Of a stretch of DNA of 64,000 nucleotides, positions 36,615-45,441 are shown in pieces. Every line of letters begins with the position of its first letter. Within the stretch, counting starts at the first letter, position 1. The notes under the pieces were generated by a model, which was not told the origin of the DNA, ran no database searches, and worked only from the letters and a program-made list of their open reading frames with translations. Origin of the DNA: Orrella marina (GTDB lineage Bacteria; Pseudomonadota; Gammaproteobacteria; Burkholderiales; Burkholderiaceae_B); assembly GCF_003058465.1 (NCBI RefSeq), contig NZ_CP028901.1:2790001-2854000 (forward strand), read 5' to 3'. A program made the translations under genes and the position numbers.

Positions 36615-38312
36615 ATGCCGAGAACCAGAACCGCTCCGCTCAAAGCCCTCAGAACCCAGCTAACGCTCTGGTTCGGCGGGCTGCTGCTGATCACCCTCGC
36701 AGGTGTTGCCTTGTACGTCGGGCAGATCGCCAGTAAAGAGATCATGCACACAGCCGGCGAGACCCTGTCAGTGAGCACTCGAGCAAGTGCCGAGCTGCTG
36801 GCGACCAGTCTGAGCGAGCGGGAAAGGGAGATCGAACTGCTACGCCAGACGCTGGAGTACGAGGATGATCTCTCCAACCTCGAAGCCCGATTGATGGTAG
36901 AGCGGATTCAGCAGCTAAAGTCCGGGTACGCCTGGATCGGCCTGACCGATAAGCATGGCAATATTGTTCAGGCAACCGACGGCATGCTGATTGGCGAGAA
37001 TGCCCGCGAGAGGCCTTGGTTCAAAGGAGCTTTTGACGGCTTGTTCATCGGCGATCTGCATCTGGCGGTCATGCTGGCAAAGCTGTTGCCAGAGCTTCAG
37101 GACAACCAGCCAATGCGCTTTATTGATATCGCTGTGCCAATCGAAAGCGACAATGGTGATGTCGCTGGCGTGCTCGCCGCCCATCTGCACTGGACCTGGG
37201 TGACAGATGTCGTCAAGTCCATCCAGCAGCATGACAAGCTGCTTCAGAATGCCGAGTTGATGATTGTCAACGCGCAAGGCGCTGTTCTTTATCCTGAACA
37301 GCACACCGGGGTGACTGGCATCCCGCAGGATCTGAAACCGTCGATTACGTACGAAAACCTGCTATGGCCAGATGGCAGGCACTACCTCACCAGCGTGGCA
37401 CCGGTGGGAACCGCCACCAGCATTGATCTAGGCTGGCAAGTCGTCATGCGCCAACCCATCGAGTCCACGACGCAGGCAGTCGCTGCCCTGCAGATCAGAC
37501 TGCTCTGGCTGGGTGCACTCACGTTTCTGGTCATCATCCTCATCGCGCACCGGATCGCCATCCGGTTGACCCGACCCATCGAAGAGCTTGTAAGAGTTGC
37601 CCGAATCATCGAGCGAGAACCAGAGCACGCCCGGTTTCCAAGCGAATCCGGATCACCAGAGTTGACTGCACTGACCCGAGCTCTTGAGTCAATGACCAGC
37701 AGCTTGTTGAGCCGGGAACAAGAACTGGCCAATCTGAACGCGAATCTGGAAACGCAGGTCGAGTCGCGTACTGATGAACTCAGACAGGCCAATCAGAAGC
37801 TTGAGTTGCTGGCACGAACTGACCCCCTGACCGGACTGCTCAATCGGAGACACTTTGAAGAGGCATTGCATGTGCACCACCGGCAATTCCTTCAAACCCG
37901 GGAGCCGTACGACATCCTGATGCTGGATGCAGATCATTTCAAGTCCATCAATGACCGGTTTGGTCATCAGATCGGGGACCAGGTGCTACAAACCTTGGGC
38001 AAACTCATGGTTCAGACCATTCGTGGCACAGACGTGTGCGCGCGCTACGGGGGTGAGGAGTTCATCATTCTGGTCCCCCGGCGCAGCAGCTCCTCGGAAG
38101 GCCGTGAACTGGCCGAACGCATTCGACAACTGGTTGAGCAGACAGAATTTATGCACGCCGGTCATGTCACCATTAGTGTAGGTGTCAGCCAGTCACACAA
38201 AAGCGACGCAAGCCCGGAGGCTGTTATCGCTCGCGCCGATGCGGCGCTATATCAGGCGAAAGCACAAGGTCGCAACCAGGTGGTACAGATTCCAGGCGAT
38301 ACTGCGTGCTGA
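36615..38312 (+). CDS. Membrane diguanylate cyclase (periplasmic Cache-like sensor, HAMP, GGDEF)
   Basis: About 565 residues. An N-terminal membrane helix (LTLWFGGLLLITLAGVALYVG) and a second at LLWLGALTFLVIILIAH flank a periplasmic Cache-like sensor (SGYAWIGLTDKHGNIVQATDG, ARERPWFKGA). HAMP and a short coiled coil follow, then GGDEF beginning LARTDPLTGLLNRRHF. The active-site motif is RYGGEEF. The inhibitory I-site RGTD is exactly five residues upstream, so c-di-GMP product inhibition is expected. The ATG at 36615 is chosen just before the first helix; its ribosome site is weak. It probably links an external ligand to biofilm or motility control. Confidence 0.9.
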   Translation: MPRTRTAPLKALRTQLTLWFGGLLLITLAGVALYVGQIASKEIMHTAGETLSVSTRASAELLATSLSEREREIELLRQTLEYEDDLSNLEARLMVERIQQLKSGYAWIGLTDKHGNIVQATDGMLIGENARERPWFKGAFDGLFIGDLHLAVMLAKLLPELQDNQPMRFIDIAVPIESDNGDVAGVLAAHLHWTWVTDVVKSIQQHDKLLQNAELMIVNAQGAVLYPEQHTGVTGIPQDLKPSITYENLLWPDGRHYLTSVAPVGTATSIDLGWQVVMRQPIESTTQAVAALQIRLLWLGALTFLVIILIAHRIAIRLTRPIEELVRVARIIEREPEHARFPSESGSPELTALTRALESMTSSLLSREQELANLNANLETQVESRTDELRQANQKLELLARTDPLTGLLNRRHFEEALHVHHRQFLQTREPYDILMLDADHFKSINDRFGHQIGDQVLQTLGKLMVQTIRGTDVCARYGGEEFIILVPRRSSSSEGRELAERIRQLVEQTEFMHAGHVTISVGVSQSHKSDASPEAVIARADAALYQAKAQGRNQVVQIPGDTAC

Positions 38313-38325
38313 CTGTCGAACTGGA

Positions 38326-38919
38326 TCAGACCCCGCCGAGCAGGCCCAGTGCGCCAAGAGCGCCACCGATCGCAATCAGAAGAACCAGCGGGATCTTGCC
38401 CCACAGCACCAGACCGACGGTCACGGCAGAAAGCAGCCAGATTGGCCAGTCTGCCTGCAACTCCGTGCCGGCGGTGGCGAGCGTCCATCCTGATGCAATC
38501 AGCATGGAGATCACAACTGGACTCATACCCTGTTTGAACGCTCTGACAAACAGTTTGTGCGCGTTTTGCTGGACCCATCTCGCTGCCCCGTATACGATCA
38601 GCGAGCATGGCACCATCATGCAGATCATCGACAGCATCGCCGCAAAGAAGGCTGTCCAGTAACTGCCTGCATTCATGCCGACATTCCAGCCCAGCAATGC
38701 CACAAACAGCACGTTGGGTCCTGGTGCCGACTGTGCCAGGGCAACTGACGCGGTCACCTGTTCATTGGTGATCCATCCTTGTTCAACCACCAGAAAGCGG
38801 CGCATCTCAGGCAGCAGAATCAGTGGGCCACCCATGGAGATGGCCGACAGAATGAGGAAGTTCTCGGCCAGACGCCACCAGTCTATCAACGCCAAGACTA
38901 CGGTCGGGTCCTGGCTCAT
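38326..38919 (-). CDS. Short-chain chromate transporter family protein (half 2)
   Basis: 197 residues with about six hydrophobic segments. The CHR-family N-terminus is visible: FLILSAISMGGPLILLPEMRRFLVVEQGWIT, followed by ASVALAQSAPGPNVLFVALLGW. Short CHR proteins work as pairs with opposite topology and export chromate or another oxyanion. It overlaps the upstream half-gene by four bases (ATGA). Substrate is not proven; many CHR proteins are of unknown specificity. Confidence 0.9.
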   Translation of the reverse strand: MSQDPTVVLALIDWWRLAENFLILSAISMGGPLILLPEMRRFLVVEQGWITNEQVTASVALAQSAPGPNVLFVALLGWNVGMNAGSYWTAFFAAMLSMICMMVPCSLIVYGAARWVQQNAHKLFVRAFKQGMSPVVISMLIASGWTLATAGTELQADWPIWLLSAVTVGLVLWGKIPLVLLIAIGGALGALGLLGGV

Positions 38920-39530
38920 GACTGTCCCCTGTCTTTCCTGGAGCTTGCCGGATCAGCGGCTCGGTGTCGTCCAAGGCACCGATACGCGTACACGCAGGCC
39001 AGACCTCCCAATCCGAACAGAGCATAGGCGACACGCATATGCAGCAACCCGATCATCACGAAGGTCACCACCACCAGCACTGCACAGACCCGCAAGCCCA
39101 TCACATTGGATGGCAGCGCCGTCAACAATTTGATACCGGTTGCAATCAGCAAGCCTGCGGCAACCGCACCCATGCCACGCAATGCGTTCGATACTTCCGG
39201 CAGGTGGCCAAAACTGGAGTACAGCACGGCCAGACCAAGCACCAGGAATGAGGGAAACAGGAACACGCCCAGAACAGCGGCAAATGCACCGCGCGCTCCG
39301 AAATGCCGCGACCCGATGATGATGCCCATATTGATGGCCGGTGGGCCTGGCATGGTTCTGGCGACTGCCCAGTCCTCCAGAAACTCCTCCCGCGTCATCC
39401 ACTTCTTGTTCTGAACCAGTCCCTTTTCGATAAACGCTATGATGCCTCCGAACCCTTGCAGGGCGAGCAGGCTAAAAAACACAAACAGCTCCCTGACGGA
39501 GCCTGGCGCTTTTCTGGGTTCAGGAGACAT
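38916..39530 (-). CDS. Short-chain chromate transporter family protein (half 1)
   Basis: About 204 residues. The CHR signature is LFVFFSLLALQGFGGIIAFIEKGLV with MTREEFLEDWAVARTMPGPPAINMG and an FGARGAFAAVLGVFLFPS segment. Together with the next gene it makes a two-component transporter. The ATG at 39530 is preferred; a TTG seven codons upstream (39551) is possible. The pair lies convergent to the diguanylate cyclase gene, with 13 bases between stops. Confidence 0.9.
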   Translation of the reverse strand: MSPEPRKAPGSVRELFVFFSLLALQGFGGIIAFIEKGLVQNKKWMTREEFLEDWAVARTMPGPPAINMGIIIGSRHFGARGAFAAVLGVFLFPSFLVLGLAVLYSSFGHLPEVSNALRGMGAVAAGLLIATGIKLLTALPSNVMGLRVCAVLVVVTFVMIGLLHMRVAYALFGLGGLACVYAYRCLGRHRAADPASSRKDRGQS

Positions 39531-39864
39531 GAATGAAAACTCGCTCGGCAAGTAAAACGGAAAGCCAGCACAACAACAAGCGCGGACATGTCACATGCCA
39601 GGCCGCGAGTCGGTGCATGAATCTGCTGATGATACCTGTGTGGCGACCTCGTCAAGTAGTGTTTGCACGGAGGTTATTCGGGTATGCCAGAACCTTCACC
39701 AAGATTCGCTTTGCACCAGATTGAGTTTGTGATTCAATCCAACTGTGGCGTAACAGGGCTGTAACAATTCAAAACGAATGCCTGGCCTGTTCACCAGAAA
39801 AAGAAGAATGCGACGTGTCGTGCGACCAATGTATGACATGTCTTTGACTGATACGGAGACGATC
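39531..39864. other. Divergent intergenic region upstream of the phn transporter
   Basis: About 334 bases separating the chromate transporter pair from the PhnD-like gene. Its main content is the PHO-box-like direct repeat listed separately. The coding frame of the binding protein is open for 29 codons before the chosen start, but those codons do not resemble a signal peptide. Confidence 0.4.
39748..39765 (+). promoter_or_regulatory. PHO-box-like direct repeat (candidate PhoB site)
   Basis: GCGTAAC-AGGG-CTGTAAC. Two seven-base units sharing GTAAC are separated by four bases, giving the 11-base periodicity of the PhoB-binding PHO box (consensus CTGTCAT-N4-CTGTCAT). It lies 100 bases upstream of the PhnD-like binding protein gene, the expected place for phosphate-starvation control of such a transporter. 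Match to consensus is partial in the first half. Confidence 0.5.
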
Positions 39865-40866
39865 ATGAAACTAAAGTACTGGCTTACTGTAAGCGGTGCC
39901 TGCGCGGCTGTGACATTTGGCATGGCGCCCGTCGCCATGGCACAGGAATGCGGCAACCGCGGTGACCTCGACACGCTTTACTGCGATGAAAACAAGGACC
40001 TGGTTGCCGACACGCCGACCGACCCAGCAAAGCTCAAGGACCCGTCAACGATCGTCTTCACCTACACACCTGTTGAGGATCCCGCTGTCTACGAAGACTT
40101 GTTCTCGCCGTTCGTAGACTATCTCGCAGATTGTGTCGATAAGCGTGTCGTCTTTTATCAAGTTCAGAGCAATGCTGCAGAGATCGAAGCGATGCGCTCA
40201 GGACGTCTGCATGTCGGTGGTTTCTCCACAGGTCCGACCGCATTTGCCGTAAACATCGCCGGTGCCGTACCGTTTGCAGTCAAAGGTTATGAAGACGGCT
40301 TCCAGGGCTACAACCTGATTGTGATCGCCAAGAAAGACAAGCCGTACGAATCGCTCAAAGATCTCAAAGGCCAGAAGGTTGCACACACCTCTCCATCCTC
40401 GAACTCGGGACACATGGCGCCCATGGCCCTGTTCCCCGGACAGGGTCTGGTACCCGAGCAAGACTACAAAGTCCTTTTCTCAGGCAAGCATGACCAGTCC
40501 GTCATGGGTGTGAACTCCGGCGACTATGATGCTGCCGCCGTTGCGTCAGACGTATTCAATCGCATGGCCGAGCGCGGACAGATTAACAAAGACGATTTCA
40601 AGATCATCTACACCAGCGCCAAGTTCCCGACCTCTTCGTTTGCCTACTCGCACGACCTCAAGCCAGAACTTCGCGACAAGATGCTCACCTGCTTCTATGA
40701 ATACCGTTTCCCGGACTCCATGAAACAGGCATTTGATGGTGCAGACCGCTTCTATCCGATCAGTTTCAAGGACGACTGGGCGATTATCCGGGAGGTCGCC
40801 GAGGCAGGTGGGCAGAGCTTTAACCGTGCCTCCTACGAGGCTGAGACAGCCAAGTCCAAGAAGTAA
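39865..40866 (+). CDS. PhnD-family phosphonate/phosphite/phosphate ABC transporter binding protein
   Basis: 333 residues with a signal peptide ([17 protein letters not shown]). The mature protein has the PhnD pattern: [82 protein letters not shown]. The Ser/Thr-rich loop is the usual phosphoryl-binding part. The start at 39865 follows ACGGAGA. It heads a D-C-E-E operon. No C-P lyase, phosphonatase or phosphite dehydrogenase gene is nearby, so the ligand could be phosphonate, phosphite, hypophosphite or phosphate. Confidence 0.92.
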   Translation: MKLKYWLTVSGACAAVTFGMAPVAMAQECGNRGDLDTLYCDENKDLVADTPTDPAKLKDPSTIVFTYTPVEDPAVYEDLFSPFVDYLADCVDKRVVFYQVQSNAAEIEAMRSGRLHVGGFSTGPTAFAVNIAGAVPFAVKGYEDGFQGYNLIVIAKKDKPYESLKDLKGQKVAHTSPSSNSGHMAPMALFPGQGLVPEQDYKVLFSGKHDQSVMGVNSGDYDAAAVASDVFNRMAERGQINKDDFKIIYTSAKFPTSSFAYSHDLKPELRDKMLTCFYEYRFPDSMKQAFDGADRFYPISFKDDWAIIREVAEAGGQSFNRASYEAETAKSKK

Positions 40867-40901
40867 TTGTTGACACGTCACTGACAGCAGGAATCCATCT
40901 C

Positions 40902-41672
40902 ATGGGTGCAGCATTACGAATCGAGAACCTTTTCAAATCCTACAAGGCGGGGGTTCCTGTCTTGCAGGGGATAGACCTGGAGGTCTCCGGTGATGGCGTG
41001 ACGGCCATCATCGGCCCCTCTGGCACGGGAAAAAGCACTCTTTTACGGTGCATCAACCGTCTGGTCGAGCCAACCTCGGGCAAAGTTGTTCTTGAAACTG
41101 GGTCAGGAGAAATTGATCTGGCATCGGTTCGTGGTTCCGCTCTCAGGCAGGCCCGGCGACGGGTCGGCATGGTCTTCCAGGAGTACAACCTGGTGGAGCG
41201 ACTGAGTGTGATGGAGAACCTGCTGACAGGGCGTCTGGGCTACCTGCCTGCGTGGAAAGCCTGGCTCAGAAGGTTTGACCAGACCGATATCAATCATGCC
41301 TTTGAGTTGCTCGAATCCGTGGGACTGGCCCAGCACGCCTCTCAGCGTGCCGATGCACTCTCGGGTGGCCAGCGGCAACGGGTCGGCATTGCACGGGCAC
41401 TCATGCAGCGCCCCGAGCTCTTGCTGGCTGACGAGCCGACATCCTCACTGGACCCAAAGACCTCTGTCGAAATCATGGAACTGATGACCGGGCTGGCTCA
41501 GGCACAAAGCATTCCGATCATCATCAACATGCACGATGTGGAGCTGGCCAAACGATTTGCCAGACGAATCATCGGCATGTCGGGTGGCAAGATTGTCTTT
41601 GATGGTGACAAGAGTACGCTTGAAGCGTCACACCTCAAACAGATCTATGGTGGTGAGTCGTGGCTACAGTGA
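40902..41672 (+). CDS. phnC: PhnC-type ABC transporter ATP-binding protein
   Basis: 256 residues. Walker A is [10 protein letters not shown]-loop [22 protein letters not shown] (very typical of PhnC), signature [15 protein letters not shown], Walker [16 protein letters not shown] and the H-loop [12 protein letters not shown]. It follows the binding protein by 35 bases and its 3' end overlaps the first permease start. It energises import of the phosphorus compound. Confidence 0.95.
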   Translation: MGAALRIENLFKSYKAGVPVLQGIDLEVSGDGVTAIIGPSGTGKSTLLRCINRLVEPTSGKVVLETGSGEIDLASVRGSALRQARRRVGMVFQEYNLVERLSVMENLLTGRLGYLPAWKAWLRRFDQTDINHAFELLESVGLAQHASQRADALSGGQRQRVGIARALMQRPELLLADEPTSSLDPKTSVEIMELMTGLAQAQSIPIIINMHDVELAKRFARRIIGMSGGKIVFDGDKSTLEASHLKQIYGGESWLQ

Positions 41673-42535
41673 CTGACCAAACCGGCGTGACACCTTCTCT
41701 CAAACCATTTTCGATTTCGCCCAAAGCGAAGATCGGCTTCTTGCTGATGCTGGTTTATGTGATTTATGCAGCCGCTCAGCTGGATTTCACATACTCGCGT
41801 TTCATTACTGGTCTGGACAACGCGAGTACATTTCTCGCACGAATGATTCCTCCCAACTTCTCTCGCTCGTCAATCCTGATCAAAGGAATGCTTGAAAGCC
41901 TCGAAATTGCCGTGCTTGCCTCGACACTTGGCATCGCACTCGCATTGCCGATCGGTCTGCTGGGTGCGCGCAATCTGATGCCAGGATGGGCCAGCTGGCC
42001 CGCTCGCACCCTGGTTGCCGTGTGCCGTGCCCTACACCCGGTGATCGTGGCCATTCTGTTCGTCAAGGCAGTGGGTTTCGGGGCACTGGCTGGCATTCTG
42101 GCGCTGACAGTGGCATCCATCGGATTCATCGGCAAACTCTTCACCGAAGCAGTCGAAGAGATTTCGATCAAGCAGGTCGAAGCTGTGCGGGCCAGCGGTG
42201 CCTCGTTTGCCAACGTGATCCTGTTTGCCGTGCTGCCACAGGTTTTTGCGCGCTTTGTCGGTTTTTCGACCTATCAGTTTGATTCCAACCTACGCAACTC
42301 AACCATGGTCGGTATTGTCGGCGCCGGAGGGATCGGCGGCACACTCTTCTCCGCCTTCCAGCGATTTGACTACGATTTTGTGGCGGCAATCCTGATCACG
42401 ATCATCGCGGTGATCATGCTGGGCGAGATCCTCGCCAACCTGGTGCGTGCAATTTTTGTCGACAACCTGAGCCTGGGGGACATTTTCAAGCGCGAACCTC
42501 GTGCCCAGAAGCGCCCGGACGGAGCAGACGCATGA
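41660..42535 (+). CDS. phnE: PhnE-type ABC transporter permease 1
   Basis: 291 residues with about six membrane segments. PhnE segments include [63 protein letters not shown] and [24 protein letters not shown]. The GTG at 41660 overlaps the ATPase gene by 13 bases; a GTG three codons later would give a four-base overlap and is also plausible. Two tandem PhnE genes probably form a heterodimer. Confidence 0.93.
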   Translation: MATVTDQTGVTPSLKPFSISPKAKIGFLLMLVYVIYAAAQLDFTYSRFITGLDNASTFLARMIPPNFSRSSILIKGMLESLEIAVLASTLGIALALPIGLLGARNLMPGWASWPARTLVAVCRALHPVIVAILFVKAVGFGALAGILALTVASIGFIGKLFTEAVEEISIKQVEAVRASGASFANVILFAVLPQVFARFVGFSTYQFDSNLRNSTMVGIVGAGGIGGTLFSAFQRFDYDFVAAILITIIAVIMLGEILANLVRAIFVDNLSLGDIFKREPRAQKRPDGADA

Positions 42536-43371
42536 GCGAGGCCGTGGCAGCTCAAACAAAGCAAACGAATCCAGGGACTCAACACGACCGTATCTGGGTA
42601 CGGTACACCCTGGGTCAGAGAGTGTTGCGATTCGCCATTTATCTGGCGGTTGTCATTGCGATTGTGCAGTCGATTCGCAATATCAACATCATCCCGGAGT
42701 TTCTCTATGATGCCCCGGAGCAGATGGCTGATCTTTTCAACCGGATGTGGCCTGTTGACTGGGCGCATTATCCGGATTCTGTGCATACGGCTCTGGTCGA
42801 AACCATCCACATCGCCACACTGGGAACCATTCTCTCGGTCATGCTCGCCATTCCAGTCGGCCTGCTGGCCGCAAACAACTTCACCCCGAGCAAGATCCTG
42901 AACTTTCTGGCCAGACTGATTCTGGTTTCAAGTCGCTCGGTGAATTCACTGGTGTGGGCACTCCTGTTTATTGCGATCTTCGGCCCAGGACCGCTTGCTG
43001 GAACTATGGCGATCGCCTTTCGCTCGATTGGATTTGTTGGCAAACTGGTTGGTGAAGCGATCGAGCAAGCACATGCAGGGTCAATCGAGGCATTAAAGGC
43101 TGCGGGCGCCACAAAGTCCTCACAACTCAACTACGGGTACTGGCCACAGATCAAACCCGCTTTCTGGTCAATCGTGCTGCTGCGCTGGGATATCAACGTT
43201 CGCGAATCAGCAGTGCTCGGACTGGTCGGCGCGGGCGGCATCGGGATGACACTTGATACAGCGATGAACCTGTTTCAGTGGGAACGGGTCGCCGTGATCC
43301 TGATCGCCATATTTGTGATTGTGATCCTGGCAGAAATCCTTATCACCCAGGTACGTAAGCGGATTCTTTAA
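42532..43371 (+). CDS. phnE: PhnE-type ABC transporter permease 2
   Basis: 279 residues, again PhnE-like: ALVETIHIATLGTILSVMLAIPVGLLAANNFTP, SVNSLVWALLFIAIFGPGPLAGTMAIAFRSIGFVGKLVGEAIE and WDINVRESAVLGLVGAGGIGMTL. Its ATG overlaps the first permease stop by four bases. It completes the D-C-E-E operon, and no terminator is obvious after it. Confidence 0.93.
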   Translation: MSEAVAAQTKQTNPGTQHDRIWVRYTLGQRVLRFAIYLAVVIAIVQSIRNINIIPEFLYDAPEQMADLFNRMWPVDWAHYPDSVHTALVETIHIATLGTILSVMLAIPVGLLAANNFTPSKILNFLARLILVSSRSVNSLVWALLFIAIFGPGPLAGTMAIAFRSIGFVGKLVGEAIEQAHAGSIEALKAAGATKSSQLNYGYWPQIKPAFWSIVLLRWDINVRESAVLGLVGAGGIGMTLDTAMNLFQWERVAVILIAIFVIVILAEILITQVRKRIL

Positions 43372-43401
43372 GGGAACCTCTCGACACTGCGTGCAACCAA
43401 G

Positions 43402-43430
43402 GGATTAACCCTTTACGGATTAACTATAAT
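43402..43430 (+). promoter_or_regulatory. pagP promoter with GGATTAAC direct repeat
   Basis: GGATTAAC occurs at 43402-43409 and again at 43417-43424, immediately followed by a perfect TATAAT at 43425-43430, 29 bases before the pagP ATG. No TTGACA-like -35 is present at the proper distance, so the repeat (15-base spacing) may bind an activator or repressor. The spacing does not fit the 11-base PhoP box that controls enterobacterial pagP. Confidence 0.45.
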
Positions 43431-43459
43431 TCGCACCAGTTAAACCTTTAGGCGCAGCC

Positions 43460-44038
43460 ATGAAAAAAGCCCTGGTTCAATCACTTTCCTGTGCGATGCT
43501 CGCCGCGCCTGCGAGCATCGCCGTCGCCGGCCCCTCAGGCAGCGAAGAAAACTGGATGCGTTCGGCATGGAACACAGCTGTCGACCATGTCAGCACCACG
43601 TGGCGCGACGGGGATATCGAGCTGTACGTCCCGCTTTACACTTGGCACCTGCCGTTTGCCTACAGACAGGAGCTACTCGACTCATACACCGAGTACCCAG
43701 GTGGCATCGGCCTTGGAAAAGGGCGCTACAACCAGAACGGCAACTGGGAAGGCATGTATGCGATGGGATTTCGTGACTCCCACGGGGACCCTTCATTCAT
43801 GCTCGGGTATGGATGGGTACCCACCTGGGAGCTCGGACAGTCCCAGGTCAAAGTCGGGGTTGGCCTGACAGGGTTCCTGATGTCGCGCAGTGATTATTTT
43901 GGGGGCATACCATTTCCTGGTGTACTCCCTGTCGCATCGGTCAGCTACAAGAACCTGGCCCTGCAGGCAGCCTACGTGCCGGGCGGCCAGAACAACGGCA
44001 ACGTATTCTTCATCTGGGGCAAATGGACCTTCAACTGA
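43460..44038 (+). CDS. pagP: Lipid A palmitoyltransferase PagP
   Basis: 192 residues with a signal peptide ending near SIAVAGP. The mature protein begins with an amphipathic helix (ENWMRSAWNTAVDHV). The catalytic His lies in YVPLYTWHLPFAY and the Asp-Ser pair in FRDSHGDPSFMLGYGW, with a C-terminal FFIWGKWTF strand typical of outer-membrane beta barrels. PagP moves palmitate from phospholipid to lipid A and protects against cationic peptides. It follows the phn operon by 88 bases but has its own apparent promoter. Confidence 0.93.
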   Translation: MKKALVQSLSCAMLAAPASIAVAGPSGSEENWMRSAWNTAVDHVSTTWRDGDIELYVPLYTWHLPFAYRQELLDSYTEYPGGIGLGKGRYNQNGNWEGMYAMGFRDSHGDPSFMLGYGWVPTWELGQSQVKVGVGLTGFLMSRSDYFGGIPFPGVLPVASVSYKNLALQAAYVPGGQNNGNVFFIWGKWTFN

Positions 44039-44058
44039 GGTCTCTCAGACAAGACCTC
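44037..44058. terminator. Candidate hairpin terminator after pagP
   Basis: GAGGTCT-N8-AGACCTC, a seven-base perfect stem that begins within the pagP stop codon, between convergent genes. No T-run follows, so function as an intrinsic terminator is uncertain. Confidence 0.35.
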
Positions 44059-44106
44059 GCTGGCAGACCTAAATTGATTGACTCCCTTGACACGCCACGC
44101 AACATA

Positions 44107-45264
44107 TCACTGCACCGGATCAAGCCGTATCAGTTGGCCATCGGCCTGATCAGTGAGGATGTACAGTAATCCATCCGGTCCTTGCCGCACATCACGCACG
44201 CGCTGTTTCAGATCGGGCAACTCGACACTGGCCGGAACCAGGCTGTCCCCTTGGACTTGCAGGCGATGAAGGTTCCTGAATTTCAGCGAACCAACAATCA
44301 GATTTCCTTTCCAGTCCGCCCCGTAGCGATCACTGGTAATCTCGGCCATGCCGGAAGGCGCGATCGACGGGGTCCACTGCAAAACCGGCTGCTCCATACC
44401 TGGCGCCTGGGTGATGCCCTGACCGATCCGGCCACCACCATAGTTCTCACCATAAGTGATGACAGGCCAGCCGTAGTTCAGCCCAGGTCTGATCCGGTTA
44501 ACCTCGTCACCTCCCTGGGGACCATGCTCATGTATCCAGACCGTTCCATCATCTGCCATCACGCCGCCCTGGATGTTGCGATGACCATAACTCCAGATCT
44601 CGGGCGCATGAGACTGGCCATCAAACATCGGATTATTCAGGGGCACTGATCCGTCCGGGAAGACCCTCACAACCTTACCGATATGATTCTCCAGATTCTG
44701 CGCCTGCTGCATCTGGCCATACCGGTCGCCGAGCCCCAGCAAGAGCGACCCATCCTCTAACTGGATGATCCTGCAACCGAAGTGCAAGGTGCTGGCAATC
44801 TTGGGCATTTGACGAAACAGCACCTGGACATCTTCAAGCTGTGTGCGGTCATCAGACAGACGCGCCTTGGCCAGTGCGGTCGAATTAGCCCTGGAGGTCG
44901 GGTTCTCCGGATCGGGTTCCGAATAGCAAAAGTAGAGTTGCCGATTCGCGCCATACTCGCGATCAGTCACCAGATCGAGTAATCCTCCCTGCCCGCCCAC
45001 ACTGATTGCGGGCAAACCCGCCAGAGCTGCACCTACCCCACCTTCTGCCGAGACGACACGCAGACGTCCAGGTCGTTCAGTGACCAGCATGTTTCCGTTC
45101 TCGATAAAGGCCAGGGCCCAGGGGTTCTCAAGACCCTCTGCCACCACCGTCGGCGCGAGCCTGGCCTGGGAACTTGCTACACCCGCCGTGCCAGACATCA
45201 CAATGAACAGCGCACAGCGTACGATGTTGGTAACGGAAAAGGTTCTGGTCGCGCAACTCTTCAT
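44107..45264 (-). CDS. PQQ-dependent aldose sugar dehydrogenase (YliI/Asd-like)
   Basis: 385 residues with a signal peptide (FIVMSGTAGVASSQA). The beta-propeller family pattern is clear: GLENPWALAFIENGNMLVTERPGRLRVV, FGCRIIQLEDGSLLLGLGDRYG, NIQGGVMADDGTVWIHEHGPQGGDEVNRIRPGLNYGWPVITYGENY. Periplasmic oxidation of aldoses with PQQ as cofactor is expected. No pqq biosynthesis genes are in the window. It is convergent with pagP. Confidence 0.92.
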   Translation of the reverse strand: MKSCATRTFSVTNIVRCALFIVMSGTAGVASSQARLAPTVVAEGLENPWALAFIENGNMLVTERPGRLRVVSAEGGVGAALAGLPAISVGGQGGLLDLVTDREYGANRQLYFCYSEPDPENPTSRANSTALAKARLSDDRTQLEDVQVLFRQMPKIASTLHFGCRIIQLEDGSLLLGLGDRYGQMQQAQNLENHIGKVVRVFPDGSVPLNNPMFDGQSHAPEIWSYGHRNIQGGVMADDGTVWIHEHGPQGGDEVNRIRPGLNYGWPVITYGENYGGGRIGQGITQAPGMEQPVLQWTPSIAPSGMAEITSDRYGADWKGNLIVGSLKFRNLHRLQVQGDSLVPASVELPDLKQRVRDVRQGPDGLLYILTDQADGQLIRLDPVQ

Positions 45265-45288
45265 CGGACTCTCCCAAATACGCCGGCG

Positions 45289-45410
45289 TGCAGGGTTACA
45301 AGCGATGAGACCTCCGCCATGCCGATCAGTTCCGCTGCCCCCCTTCTGGAGACCAGTCGCCCGGCATCTTGACCAACTGTGAGCGCAAGCCCATGACTTC
45401 AGCCATGGGG
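45289..45410 (+). mobile_element. Relic of an IS200/IS605-type right end (TnpB C-terminus plus hairpin)
   Basis: On the plus strand an open frame encodes a Ser/Thr/Pro-rich tail, SDETSAMPISSAAPLL, ending at a TGA at 45370-45372. That style of tail is common at TnpB C-termini. Eighteen bases later comes CCCATG-ACTTCAGC-CATGGG (45390-45409), preceded by AAG and followed by GTGATTC. The layout AAGCCC...CTTCAG...GGGGTGATTC is characteristic of IS605-family right ends and of the 3' hairpin of TnpB omega RNAs. No tnpA or TnpB catalytic region remains. Confidence 0.42.
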
Positions 45411-45441
45411 TGATTCGCGGGTCATTTACGGGATTTCAGCC

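Noticed and set aside
43402..43424. PhoP box upstream of pagP
   Set aside because: The repeat unit and 15-base spacing do not fit the GTTTA-type, 11-base-spaced PhoP box.
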